Source: Alkalimonas cellulosilytica (GTDB lineage Bacteria; Pseudomonadota; Gammaproteobacteria; Enterobacterales; Alteromonadaceae). From it: DNA of 64,000 nucleotides. Below the pieces are notes generated by a model. The model made no database searches and was not told the origin of the DNA. It was given only the letters and a program-made list of their open reading frames with translations. The stretch lies in the NCBI RefSeq assembly GCF_036325985.1, contig NZ_JAUHLI010000006.1, positions 62,001-126,000 of the forward strand. Direction: 5' to 3'. Positions 26,098 to 34,306 of the stretch are shown piece by piece. The position numbers and the translations under genes were made by a program. Position 1 is the stretch's first letter. Every line of letters begins with the position of its first letter.

Positions 26098-26799
26098 TTA
26101 TTTTTTGCCCTTCACACCCGAAAACCGCCGTTTGGCTGGTGCGGTAGCGGTATTGAGGATTTCAGCAGGGATGTCCAGCAGAGCGAACTCACCGGGGGCG
26201 AGTTGATGTAACTGCCATGGGCCAATGGCGACCCGAATCAGGCGTAGCGTTGGAAAACCAACGGCTGCGGTCATTCGGCGAACCTGACGGTTGCGTCCTT
26301 CGCGGATGGTGAGTTCAAGCCAACTGGTAGGAATGTGTTGCCGCTGGCGGATCGGTGGTTGACGAGGCCATACCTTGGGTGCTGACAACCGGCGGGCCTT
26401 TGCCGGTAGGGTTGGTCCATCGTTCAAACACACCCCCAGCTGCAATTGTTGCAACGCCTCAGTGGTAATATCGCCTTCGACCTGGACCCAATACGTTTTA
26501 GCCATTTTGTGTTTGGGGTCGGCTATGCGTTGTTGCAGTCGTCCATCATTGGTCAATAACAACAAACCTTCGCTGTCGTAATCCAGCCGACCGGCGGCAT
26601 AGACATCTGGAATAGGAATATAAGCCGCCAGGGTTTGACGCTGTTTGGGGCTTTGATCGGTGAATTGGCAAAGCACCTGAAAAGGCTTATTAAAGGCAAT
26701 CAGTTGCGGCGTTGCGACTTTGGTCGGATTGTGATTTTTTAGGTTCACTGTAGGGTTCTGTGTACAAAAACAGGTTGTTGTTAATGCCAAGACTAGCAT
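26098..26799 (-). CDS. rluE: 23S rRNA pseudouridine(2457) synthase
   Basis: RluE converts U2457 of 23S rRNA to pseudouridine. The 233-residue protein belongs to the RsuA/RluB/E/F group. The catalytic Asp is in AAGRLDYDSEGLLLLTNDG, and the group motif REGRNRQVRRMTAAVGFPTLRLIRVAIG follows. There is no N-terminal S4 domain, as expected for RluE. The ATG at 26799 has AGGGG 6 bases upstream; a GTG at 26748 lacks a ribosome-binding site. It diverges from icd, the same pairing as in E. coli. The C terminus is short and basic (RRFSGVKGKK). Confidence 0.9.
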   Translation of the reverse strand: MLVLALTTTCFCTQNPTVNLKNHNPTKVATPQLIAFNKPFQVLCQFTDQSPKQRQTLAAYIPIPDVYAAGRLDYDSEGLLLLTNDGRLQQRIADPKHKMAKTYWVQVEGDITTEALQQLQLGVCLNDGPTLPAKARRLSAPKVWPRQPPIRQRQHIPTSWLELTIREGRNRQVRRMTAAVGFPTLRLIRVAIGPWQLHQLAPGEFALLDIPAEILNTATAPAKRRFSGVKGKK

Positions 26800-26872
26800 A
26801 AAAAGCCCCTGAGTTCAGGTTTGAAACATCGAGCTGGTTTTTTGCCGCTGACTAGGCGTAGCTATGCTGAGC

Positions 26873-26881
26873 TGCTATAAT
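26873..26881 (+). promoter_or_regulatory. Extended -10 promoter of icd
   Basis: TGCTATAAT is a perfect extended -10 element. No clear -35 is seen 17 bases upstream. Transcription would start near 26888, giving a leader of about 215 bases before the icd ATG. Confidence 0.6.
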
Positions 26882-26887
26882 CCCGGC

Positions 26888-27102
26888 GTTTTTCTGGCTA
26901 TCCGGCTGCAGCTGGTACCGTTATGGCTGCAAAGGTCCTGTTCGTGCAGCCAGCACCAGATCCAGCCGGATGGGTAGCAAACTGTTGTGTTATGAGTGCA
27001 TGCAGTTCGAAGGGCTCGCTGTTTTAAACAGCACCGGGCCTGGGGGAGGGAACTGCAATGCCGGGCCCTCCTCGTGAGGAAGTCATTTCAATAGGAATCA
27101 TT
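26888..27102 (+). other. Long structured leader of icd
   Basis: Two complex stems fill the leader. The first pairs 26900-26908 with 26963-26971, 26912-26916 with 26955-26959, and 26925-26930 with 26946-26951. The second pairs TGCAGTTC (27001-27008) with GAACTGCA (27050-27057) and contains an inner hairpin at 27018-27032 with arms GCTGTT and AACAGC. A GGGAGGG run at 27044-27050 could instead pair with CCCTCC near 27066-27071. A 34-codon ORF (26923-27027) has no good ribosome-binding site. It matches no riboswitch class I can recall. Confidence 0.45.
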
Positions 27103-29328
27103 ATGTCGACTGAAAATTCAAAGATTATTTACACTGAAACCGATGAAGCGCCAGCCTTGGCGACTTACTCTTTGCTGCCGATCATTCAGGCCTTTACCCA
27201 GGCAGCCGGGGTTTCCGTGGAAACGCGTGATATTTCCTTATCGGGCCGCATTATTGCCAGCTTTCCGGAGTTTCTAAAAGATAACCAGCGTCAGTCCGAT
27301 GCACTGGCGGAGTTGGGTGAGCTGGCTAAAACACCCGCAGCCAATATCATTAAGCTGCCAAACATCAGTGCTTCTATCCCGCAATTAAAAGCTGCTATTA
27401 AAGAATTACAGCTGCAAGGTTACGCGCTGCCTGATTACCCGGCCGAACCGAAGACGGAGCAGGAAAAAGACATTAAAGCCCGTTACGATAAAATCAAAGG
27501 CAGTGCCGTGAACCCGGTACTGCGCGAAGGCAACTCCGATCGTCGTGCGCCGGCTTCGGTAAAAAACTATGCCAAAAAGCACCCGCATAAAATGGGTGTT
27601 TGGAGCAAGGAGTCCAAGTCGCATGTAGCCCATATGCAGGATGGTGATTTCTTTGGCTCTGAGCAATCGACCACTTTCGATGCTGCGGACGATCTGAAGA
27701 TTGTATTAAACAGTCATGGTCAGCAGCAGGTACTGAAAGCCAGCGTACCGGTGCAGGCGGGTGAGGTTGTCGATGCGGCGGTCATGAGCAAAACCGCGCT
27801 TTGTGCTTTCCTTGAAAAAGAAACGGCCGCTGCGAAAGCCGAAGATGTCCTGCTGTCACTGCACTTGAAAGCCACCATGATGAAGGTGTCTGATCCTATT
27901 ATGTTTGGTCATGCTGTGAAGGTGTATTTTAAAGCGCTTTTCTCCAAGCACGCCGAAACCTTTAAACAGCTAGATGTCGATCCAAGCAATGGCTTTGGTG
28001 ATGTGGTAGCAAAAATTGCGCAGCTGGATGATGCCAAGCGGGCAGAGATTGAAGCTGATATCCAGGCGGTGTACCAGCAGCAACCAGCCCTGGCGATGGT
28101 GAACTCGGACAAAGGCATTACCAACCTGCATGTGCCAAGCGATATCATTATCGATGCATCCATGCCTGCCATGATCCGTGAATCCGGCCAGATGTGGGGA
28201 CCAGATGGTAAGCTGAAAGATACTAAGGCGATGATCCCGGATCGCTGCTATGCGGGTGTCTACCAGGAAACCATCGCCTTTTGCAAAGAGCATGGTGCTT
28301 TTGATCCAGCTACCATGGGCACAGTGCCAAACGTTGGCTTGATGGCACAAAAAGCTGAAGAGTATGGCTCGCATGATAAAACGTTCGAGATCCCGGCCGA
28401 TGGTACGGTACAAGTACTGAATACAGCCGGCGAAGTGGTGTTTGAGCACTCGGTAGAGCAGGGCGATATCTGGCGGATGTGCCAGGTAAAAGATGCGCCA
28501 ATCCGTGATTGGGTGAAGTTGGCTGTCAATCGCGCCCGCCTGAGCAACACGCCTGCGGTATTTTGGCTTGACAGCGAGCGTGCCCATGACAGCGAGTTGA
28601 TTGCTAAAGTAGAGACCTACCTGCAAGAACACGATACCGATGGCTTGGAACTGCATATTATGGCACCGGTCGATGCCACCCGCTTTACCTTGCAGCGGGT
28701 CAAAGCAGGTCAGGATACCATTTCTGTGACTGGCAACGTGCTGCGTGATTACCTGACCGATTTGTTCCCCATTCTGGAGCTGGGTACCAGCGCCAAGATG
28801 TTGTCGATTGTCCCTTTGATGAATGGCGGCGGTTTGTTTGAAACTGGTGCTGGCGGCTCAGCGCCTAAGCATGTGCAGCAACTGGAAGCGGAAAACCACT
28901 TGCGTTGGGACTCACTGGGTGAGTTCCTGGCACTGGCTGCTTCGTTGGAGCATTTAAGCCAGGTAACAGGCAATGCCCGGGCTCAGGTATTGGCCGACAC
29001 ACTGGATCAGGCAACCGCTAAGTTCCTTGATACCAATAAATCACCATCGCGCAAAGTGAAAGAGCTGGATAACCGTGGCAGTCACTTCTACCTGGCCTTG
29101 TACTGGGCAGAAGCCTTGGCGGCACAGAGCAAAGACAGCGAGTTGCAGCAACGTTTTAGTACTCTGGCAGAGCAATTGACGGCGAATGAAGCTCAGATCG
29201 TGCGGGAGCTCAATGAGGCTCAGGGAGTTGCCGTTGATCTGGGTGGTTATTATCGCCCATCAGCTGAGCTTGCCAGCAAAGTGATGCGTCCCAGCGTCAC
29301 TTTCAATCAGGCTTTAAGCAGCCTGTAA
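27103..29328 (+). CDS. icd: Isocitrate dehydrogenase, NADP-dependent, monomeric type
   Basis: This enzyme oxidatively decarboxylates isocitrate to 2-oxoglutarate in the TCA cycle. The 741-residue length and sequence (IIYTETDEAPALATYSLLPI, NSDRRAPASVKNYAKKHPHKMGVW, DASMPAMIRESGQMWGPDGK, MNGGGLFETGAGGSAPKHVQQ) identify the monomeric IDH-II class, unrelated in length to the homodimeric IcdA of about 416 residues. ATG at 27103 has AGGAA 7 bases upstream; an in-frame ATG at 27058 lies inside the leader hairpin. The gene is divergent from rluE, the place where E. coli carries homodimeric icd. Confidence 0.97.
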   Translation: MSTENSKIIYTETDEAPALATYSLLPIIQAFTQAAGVSVETRDISLSGRIIASFPEFLKDNQRQSDALAELGELAKTPAANIIKLPNISASIPQLKAAIKELQLQGYALPDYPAEPKTEQEKDIKARYDKIKGSAVNPVLREGNSDRRAPASVKNYAKKHPHKMGVWSKESKSHVAHMQDGDFFGSEQSTTFDAADDLKIVLNSHGQQQVLKASVPVQAGEVVDAAVMSKTALCAFLEKETAAAKAEDVLLSLHLKATMMKVSDPIMFGHAVKVYFKALFSKHAETFKQLDVDPSNGFGDVVAKIAQLDDAKRAEIEADIQAVYQQQPALAMVNSDKGITNLHVPSDIIIDASMPAMIRESGQMWGPDGKLKDTKAMIPDRCYAGVYQETIAFCKEHGAFDPATMGTVPNVGLMAQKAEEYGSHDKTFEIPADGTVQVLNTAGEVVFEHSVEQGDIWRMCQVKDAPIRDWVKLAVNRARLSNTPAVFWLDSERAHDSELIAKVETYLQEHDTDGLELHIMAPVDATRFTLQRVKAGQDTISVTGNVLRDYLTDLFPILELGTSAKMLSIVPLMNGGGLFETGAGGSAPKHVQQLEAENHLRWDSLGEFLALAASLEHLSQVTGNARAQVLADTLDQATAKFLDTNKSPSRKVKELDNRGSHFYLALYWAEALAAQSKDSELQQRFSTLAEQLTANEAQIVRELNEAQGVAVDLGGYYRPSAELASKVMRPSVTFNQALSSL

Positions 29329-29400
29329 ATGGCTTTGATGCTATTGCCATCATCATCTGGTGATGGCTTGATACTCATGGCATAAAAATATAAAAAACAC

Positions 29401-29430
29401 CAGGCACTGCATGCAGTGCCTGTTTGTTTG
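29401..29430. terminator. Perfect 22-base palindrome, bidirectional terminator
   Basis: Arms CAGGCACTGCA and TGCAGTGCCTG (29401-29422) are followed by TTTGTTTG on the plus strand and, read on the minus strand, by a TTTTTT run. It separates convergent icd and cspD. An additional hairpin without a T-run (arms GCCATCA and TGATGGC, 29346-29367) lies just after icd. Confidence 0.75.
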
Positions 29431-29468
29431 ACGGTCAAACTCAGGGCTGAACTGGGCTTTGTAGCCGA

Positions 29469-29693
29469 TCAGACGTCTGACTTTTCCTCACCTGGCAGGA
29501 CAATGTTGACTGCATGCAGGCCTTTAGGGCCTTCTGCCAAATCAAACTGGACATCCTGCCCGGCTTTCAGGGTACGGTAACCATCCATTGAAATGGTGGA
29601 GTAGTGTGCGAAAATGTCTTCATCTCTGCCATCTTCCCGGATAAATCCAAAGCCTTTGGCATTGTTGAACCATTTTACTTTACCGGTAGCCAT
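29469..29693 (-). CDS. cspD: Cold-shock-domain protein CspD
   Basis: The 74-residue protein is a single cold-shock OB fold with RNP1 (KGFGFI) and RNP2-like (DIFAHY) motifs. The phrase DIFAHYSTISMDGYRTLKAGQDVQFD matches CspD rather than CspA. In E. coli CspD is induced in stationary phase and starvation, binds single-stranded DNA and inhibits replication. It is divergent from clpS, as in E. coli, which strengthens the assignment. Confidence 0.94.
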   Translation of the reverse strand: MATGKVKWFNNAKGFGFIREDGRDEDIFAHYSTISMDGYRTLKAGQDVQFDLAEGPKGLHAVNIVLPGEEKSDV

Positions 29694-29750
29694 ACTACTT
29701 ACATCCTTCTTTAAGTGAGCTAAATTCTATGTGCAGGTATAATAATTTCA

Positions 29751-29767
29751 GGGTAAATACGTTACCC
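29751..29767. promoter_or_regulatory. Inverted repeat in the cspD-clpS intergenic region
   Basis: Perfect arms GGGTAA (29751-29756) and TTACCC (29762-29767) flank ATACG. It lies 58 bases upstream of the cspD start and near a minus-strand TATA-rich segment. It is a candidate operator; the regulator is unknown. Confidence 0.3.
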
Positions 29768-29884
29768 TACCACTTACTGTAGATAATTTGCTCAGACAGT
29801 CAAGTTTTTTGCAATTAAATCTCTGGTTTTTTACGAATAATTAATCTGGTCTGTTTTTCAATCAACAAGGCGTAGTGAACAAGT

Positions 29885-30205
29885 ATGAGTTGGTTTAAAG
29901 AGTTAGCAAGTCAGCAGGAAGGGTTGGAGGAGCTGACCCGACAGAAAGTTGAGCCACCATCCATGTATCGGGTATTGCTGCATAATGACGATTACACGCC
30001 GATGGACTTTGTGATTGATGTGCTGATCCGTTTTTTCAATATGCAGTATGAACAAGCTAGTGAGGTGATGTTGCAGGTTCACCATAAGGGCAGTGCCACT
30101 TGTGGGGTCTTTACCGCCGAAATTGCTGAAACCAAAGTGCTGCAGGTAACAGAATATGCAAAATCCCATGAACATCCATTGCTTTGTTCGATGGAACGAG
30201 CTTAA
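29885..30205 (+). CDS. clpS: ATP-dependent Clp protease adaptor ClpS
   Basis: ClpS binds proteins with N-terminal Leu, Phe, Tyr or Trp and hands them to ClpAP (N-degron pathway). The 106-residue protein (E. coli 106) has the N-degron pocket motif LHNDDYTPMDFVIDVL, with the acidic pair that contacts the free amino group. The pocket His lies in VHHKGSATCGVFTAEIAETK, and the conserved end is EHPLLCSMERA. It stands 51 bases upstream of clpA and is co-transcribed. Confidence 0.97.
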   Translation: MSWFKELASQQEGLEELTRQKVEPPSMYRVLLHNDDYTPMDFVIDVLIRFFNMQYEQASEVMLQVHHKGSATCGVFTAEIAETKVLQVTEYAKSHEHPLLCSMERA

Positions 30206-30256
30206 CTTAGGGTATCGGCACCAGCACCAAACTAAGATGCAGTCAGGAGTCCATCT

Positions 30257-32515
30257 ATGTTGAATAAAGATCTCGAGTTGACACTGAATCTGGCGTTCCG
30301 CTTTGCCAGAGAGCGTCGTCATGAGTACATGACGGTTGAGCACTTGCTGCTTGCCCTGTTGGACAACCCGGCCGCTGGTGATGCGTTGAAATCCTGTGGC
30401 GCCAATATTGAAAAGCTGCGTTTGGAGCTGGCGACCTTTATTGACTCTACCACCCCCTTGTTGCCTGATGGCGATGCAGAGCGGGATACGCAGCCAACTC
30501 TGGGTTTCCAGCGCGTGTTGCAACGTGCGGTTTTTCATGTGCAATCGTCCGGAAAAACGGAAGTGACGGGTGCCAATGTGCTGGTCGCCATTTTCAGTGA
30601 GCAGGAATCCCAAGCGGTATACTTGCTGAAAAAGGTCGATATCAGCCGACTGGATGTGGTCAATTACATTTCTCATGGCGTGATTAAAACCGAAAAACTG
30701 GAGCAGCATGATGAGCGGGCTCAGGATGATTTGTCTGAAGCACCAGCAGAAGAGGCGCGCTCACTGGATAATTTTACCGCCAACTTAAATGCATTGGCCA
30801 AGCAAGGCCAGATTGATCCCCTTATTGGCCGGGATGCAGAGCTGGAGCGGGCGATCCAGGTGTTGTGCCGCCGCAAGAAGAACAATCCTCTTTTGGTTGG
30901 CGAAGCCGGTGTTGGTAAAACAGCTATTGCCGAGGGGTTAGCGTTCCGTATTGTCAATCAGCAGGTACCTGCAGTGATTGAAAATGCCACCATCTACTCA
31001 TTGGATATGGGCGCTTTGCTGGCAGGCACCAAATACCGCGGTGATTTTGAAAAACGGTTAAAGTCCTTGCTAAAAGAGTTGGAAAAAGAAGAAGGCGCAA
31101 TCCTGTTTATTGATGAAATCCATACCGTGATTGGTGCCGGTGCGGCTTCGGGTGGGGTGATGGATGCTTCAAACCTGATCAAACCATTGCTATCGAGCGG
31201 TCGACTGCGTTGCATTGGCTCTACTACTTATCAAGAGTTTAAGAACATCTTTGAAAAAGATACGGCGCTGGTGCGTCGCTTTCAAAAAATCGATGTCACA
31301 GAGCCCAGCGTGGAAGACACCACCCGTATTTTGCAAGGCTTAAAAGAGCGCTACGAAAAACACCACAGTGTGCGTTACACCCAAAAAGCACTGCGGGCGG
31401 CGGCGGAGCTTTCAGCGAAGTACATCAATGAGCGCCACTTACCGGATAAAGCCATTGATGTGATCGATGAAGCCGGCGCAAGTCAACGGTTGCTACCGGA
31501 GTCGCGGCGTAAAAAAGTGATCAATGTACCGGAGATTGAACATGTGATTGCCAAGATGGCGCGGATTCCTGAAAAATCAGTATCTGCCTCTGATCGCGAT
31601 GTGCTCAGTAATCTGGATCGCAATTTGAAGCTGGTGGTGTTTGGTCAGGATGGGGCCATTGATGCGCTGACGGCGGCGATTCGCTTGTCGCGTTCTGGTC
31701 TTGGTAGCGAAGAAAAACCCATTGGTAGTTTCCTGTTTGCCGGTCCGACCGGGGTCGGTAAAACCGAAGTGACTAAACAGCTGGCCAGGGTGATGGGGGT
31801 GGAGCTGCTGCGCTTTGACATGTCCGAATACGTGGAGCGCCATGCTATCAGCCGCTTAATCGGCGCTCCTCCGGGCTATGTAGGTTTTGAGCAAGGCGGC
31901 TTGTTGACCGATGCGGTTTCGAAACACCCTTATGCCGTGGTGTTATTGGATGAAATTGAAAAAGCCCACAGCGATATCTACAACATTTTGCTGCAGGTGA
32001 TGGACCATGGCACTCTGACTGACAACAATGGTCGTAAAATTGATTTCCGCAACATTGTGCTGGTCATGACCACTAATGCCGGGGTACAGGAAACCGTGCG
32101 TAAATCCATCGGTTTTCAGCAGCAGGATCACAGCCATGATGCCATGGCGGAAATCAACCGGACCTTCACGCCAGAGTTTCGTAACCGGCTGGACAGCATT
32201 ATCTGGTTCGAGCATTTAAGCAGCACGATTATTTTGCAAGTGGTCGATAAATTTATCTGTGAATTACAGGCTCAGCTTGATAAGAAGCAAGTATCGCTGG
32301 AGCTTTCTGCAGAAGCCAGAGCCTGGTTGGCCGAAAAAGGCTATGATCGTGCGATGGGCGCAAGGCCAATGGCACGTTTAATTCAGGAACAGCTGAAAAA
32401 GCCGTTGGCCAACGAAATTCTGTTTGGGCGCTTGCTGCAGGGTGGTGATGTGCGTGTTGAGCTGCTGGATGATAAACTCAGCTTTGTGTTTCAGGAAGAA
32501 CCAGAGCCTGCTTAA
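30257..32515 (+). CDS. clpA: ATP-dependent Clp protease ATP-binding subunit ClpA
   Basis: ClpA is the AAA+ unfoldase that feeds substrates to ClpP. The 752-residue protein has the Clp N domain (residues 1-140, MLNKDLELTLNLAFRFARERRHEYMTVEHLLLALL). The first ATPase has Walker A GEAGVGKT near residue 215 and Walker B LFIDEIH. The second has Walker A GPTGVGKT near residue 496 and Walker B VVLLDEIEKAH. The D2-small domain follows. AGGAG is 8 bases before the ATG. No clpP is nearby; it is expected elsewhere with clpX. Confidence 0.98.
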   Translation: MLNKDLELTLNLAFRFARERRHEYMTVEHLLLALLDNPAAGDALKSCGANIEKLRLELATFIDSTTPLLPDGDAERDTQPTLGFQRVLQRAVFHVQSSGKTEVTGANVLVAIFSEQESQAVYLLKKVDISRLDVVNYISHGVIKTEKLEQHDERAQDDLSEAPAEEARSLDNFTANLNALAKQGQIDPLIGRDAELERAIQVLCRRKKNNPLLVGEAGVGKTAIAEGLAFRIVNQQVPAVIENATIYSLDMGALLAGTKYRGDFEKRLKSLLKELEKEEGAILFIDEIHTVIGAGAASGGVMDASNLIKPLLSSGRLRCIGSTTYQEFKNIFEKDTALVRRFQKIDVTEPSVEDTTRILQGLKERYEKHHSVRYTQKALRAAAELSAKYINERHLPDKAIDVIDEAGASQRLLPESRRKKVINVPEIEHVIAKMARIPEKSVSASDRDVLSNLDRNLKLVVFGQDGAIDALTAAIRLSRSGLGSEEKPIGSFLFAGPTGVGKTEVTKQLARVMGVELLRFDMSEYVERHAISRLIGAPPGYVGFEQGGLLTDAVSKHPYAVVLLDEIEKAHSDIYNILLQVMDHGTLTDNNGRKIDFRNIVLVMTTNAGVQETVRKSIGFQQQDHSHDAMAEINRTFTPEFRNRLDSIIWFEHLSSTIILQVVDKFICELQAQLDKKQVSLELSAEARAWLAEKGYDRAMGARPMARLIQEQLKKPLANEILFGRLLQGGDVRVELLDDKLSFVFQEEPEPA

Positions 32516-32530
32516 GATACCTGGCAACGA

Positions 32531-32556
32531 AAAAAACCCGCTGTGGCGGGTTTTTT
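32531..32556. terminator. Bidirectional rho-independent terminator
   Basis: Stem AAAAAACCCGC (32531-32541) with GCGGGTTTTTT (32546-32556) closes a TGTG loop. It ends clpA and, on the other strand, infA. E. coli has tRNA gene serW at this position; none is seen here. Confidence 0.93.
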
Positions 32557-32585
32557 ATGGCCTGATACAGGCAGAAAAAGCTGGT

Positions 32586-32804
32586 TTAACGCTGGCGGAA
32601 CACGATACGACCTTTGCTTAAATCGTATGGGGTCAGTTCAACAGTGACTTTGTCGCCAGTCAGGATCCGAATGTAGTGCTTACGCATTTTGCCGGAAATA
32701 TGGGCAATAACTACGTGGCCGTTTTCCAGCTCCACTTTAAACATGGTGTTTGGCAAGGTATCTAAAATGGTGCCTTGCATTTCAATTACATCTTCTTTCG
32801 CCAT
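32586..32804 (-). CDS. infA: Translation initiation factor IF-1
   Basis: IF-1 binds the ribosomal A site during initiation. The 72-residue S1-type OB fold has the family sequence MAKEDVIEMQGTILDTLPNT through KVTVELTPYDLSKGRIVFR and the same length as in E. coli. It is downstream of bpt by 88 bases and probably has its own promoter. Confidence 0.99.
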   Translation of the reverse strand: MAKEDVIEMQGTILDTLPNTMFKVELENGHVVIAHISGKMRKHYIRILTGDKVTVELTPYDLSKGRIVFRQR

Positions 32805-32892
32805 TCAGCGTACTCGCCTCTGATAGTGTGAAAATTAAAACAGCGCAGATTGTGCCGAAATCCGTCAGCCTTGTAAAGCGAGACTGGCTTTT

Positions 32893-33594
32893 TTAACCAA
32901 TTGACTGCCATTTTTCTGCATAAAAGCGTTGTTGTGGCAAAAATTCTGCTTTATAGGCCATTTTAGCACAGTCTGCAACATAATAGCCCAGATGCAGATA
33001 GTCTTTCTGTAGTTGTTGTGCCTGCTCAATCAGCAGCAAGATAGCAAGGATGCCTGGAGAGTAGCGCTGATAACCTGGGTGATAGAAGGTATAGACTGCC
33101 GATAGCGTCTTGTCCAACACATCCACCACCGTCACTGAAATCAAGGTTTGCTGCTGATACACTTCCAGCACTGCAACGTTCAGCCAATCGCAGTAAAGTA
33201 GTGAGTCGAGTTGCTGTTTATTGGGTGGGTACATGGCGCCATCCGAATGACGGGCTTCGATATAGTGCTGATAAAGCGGATAATAGCTGTCGCCTGAGGG
33301 ACTGCCAAATCGCAGCCAAAACTGCTGCTGTTTGGCTCTTTGCACAATCCGCCGTTGTCGCCGGTTTGGTTGAAATGCTGTCACATCCAACCGCACCGAC
33401 TGGCATGCCTGGCAAGCCGGGCAGTGTGGCCGGTACACATCATTGCCGGAGCGGCGAAAATTGTGTTGCAGCAATTGTTGATAAAGACTGGCATCAATAG
33501 GAGTTGCTGGCAGTAAAAAGATGACCTGTTCTTGTTGCTCAGGCAGATAACTGCATCGTGCCGGGGCTGTCAAGCCAAAGGACAGCTCAGTCAT
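32893..33594 (-). CDS. bpt: Aspartate/glutamate leucyltransferase (arginyltransferase family)
   Basis: Bpt transfers Leu from leucyl-tRNA to proteins with N-terminal Asp or Glu, creating an N-degron read by ClpS. The 233-residue protein has the family Cys motif CPACQACQSVRLDV and the phrases FQPNRRQRRIVQRAKQ and LHLGYYVADCAKMAYKAEFLP. It is homologous to eukaryotic ATE1 but bacterial Bpt members use Leu. Its start overlaps the end of aat by 8 bases, so the two transferases are translationally coupled. Gammaproteobacteria such as E. coli lack this gene between aat and infA. Confidence 0.94.
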   Translation of the reverse strand: MTELSFGLTAPARCSYLPEQQEQVIFLLPATPIDASLYQQLLQHNFRRSGNDVYRPHCPACQACQSVRLDVTAFQPNRRQRRIVQRAKQQQFWLRFGSPSGDSYYPLYQHYIEARHSDGAMYPPNKQQLDSLLYCDWLNVAVLEVYQQQTLISVTVVDVLDKTLSAVYTFYHPGYQRYSPGILAILLLIEQAQQLQKDYLHLGYYVADCAKMAYKAEFLPQQRFYAEKWQSIG

Positions 33595-34300
33595 CGTTCA
33601 CCTGCATGTATTGTGATTGCCAGCACGCTGCAGGCATCGGCTCAGCGGCCAGCTGTTGCAGCAATTGCATATAATCAGCTCTTGCCATGGCGTGCACGCC
33701 CAATTGATTCAGATAGTCGTTGGGTAACTGACAATCGATCCAGCCAGCGCCATGACATTGAAGTTGTTGTTGCAAAGCAATTAAGGCTAGCCGGGCCGTG
33801 CCAGGCTGGCGATTGAACATCGACTCGCCGCAAAATAGCTGACCGATACAAAGTCCATAAAGGCCACCGACCAGTTGCTCCTGATGCCAGACTTCGATGC
33901 TATGCGCATGCCCCTGTAGATGCAGCTGGTAATAAGCATGCTGCATTTGCGGCAAAATCCAGGTATCGGTTTGTTTGTTTCTTGGGGCTGCACAGCCGGC
34001 AACGACCTGGCGAAAGGCCTTATTCACACTAAACTGATAGCCCTGCCGCCGATGTTGCTTACGCAAGGAGCGGTTGAACTGCAGTTGTCCGGGTTTAAAC
34101 AAAGCCCGTAGCGAAGGGCTCCACCACAATATGGGATCGCCCTGGCAAAACCAGGGGAAAATGCCTTGATGGTAAGCTGCCAGTAAACGGGCAGGAGAAA
34201 GATCCCCGCCCATTGCCAACAGGCCATCCGGTTCCGTCAGAGCCTGACTCAGTGCCGGAAAGCTAAGTGACTGGCTGAGTTGTGGCAGAAAGACTGGCAC
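33587..34300 (-). CDS. aat: Leucyl/phenylalanyl-tRNA--protein transferase
   Basis: Aat adds Leu or Phe to proteins with N-terminal Lys or Arg, making them ClpS substrates. The 237-residue protein (E. coli 234) carries the phrases FPALSQALTEPDGLLAMGGDL, AYHQGIFPWF, PILWWSPSLRALF, HSIEVWHQEQLVGGLYGL and LFCGESMF. It lies 6 bases after trxB and overlaps bpt, forming the operon trxB-aat-bpt. Confidence 0.97.
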   Translation of the reverse strand: MPVFLPQLSQSLSFPALSQALTEPDGLLAMGGDLSPARLLAAYHQGIFPWFCQGDPILWWSPSLRALFKPGQLQFNRSLRKQHRRQGYQFSVNKAFRQVVAGCAAPRNKQTDTWILPQMQHAYYQLHLQGHAHSIEVWHQEQLVGGLYGLCIGQLFCGESMFNRQPGTARLALIALQQQLQCHGAGWIDCQLPNDYLNQLGVHAMARADYMQLLQQLAAEPMPAACWQSQYMQVNDD

Positions 34301-34306
34301 AAGGAC

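Noticed and set aside
27970..28656. Minus-strand reading frame (228 codons) inside icd
   Set aside because: It is antisense to the conserved monomeric isocitrate dehydrogenase; composition is Trp/His/Cys-rich as expected for a shadow frame.
29903..30709. Minus-strand reading frame (268 codons) opposite clpS and clpA
   Set aside because: It is a shadow of two clear genes, with no ribosome-binding site and no recognisable domain.
32531..32586. Expected serW tRNA gene between clpA and infA, as in E. coli
   Set aside because: Only a terminator hairpin is present; no cloverleaf-like sequence fits in the gap.
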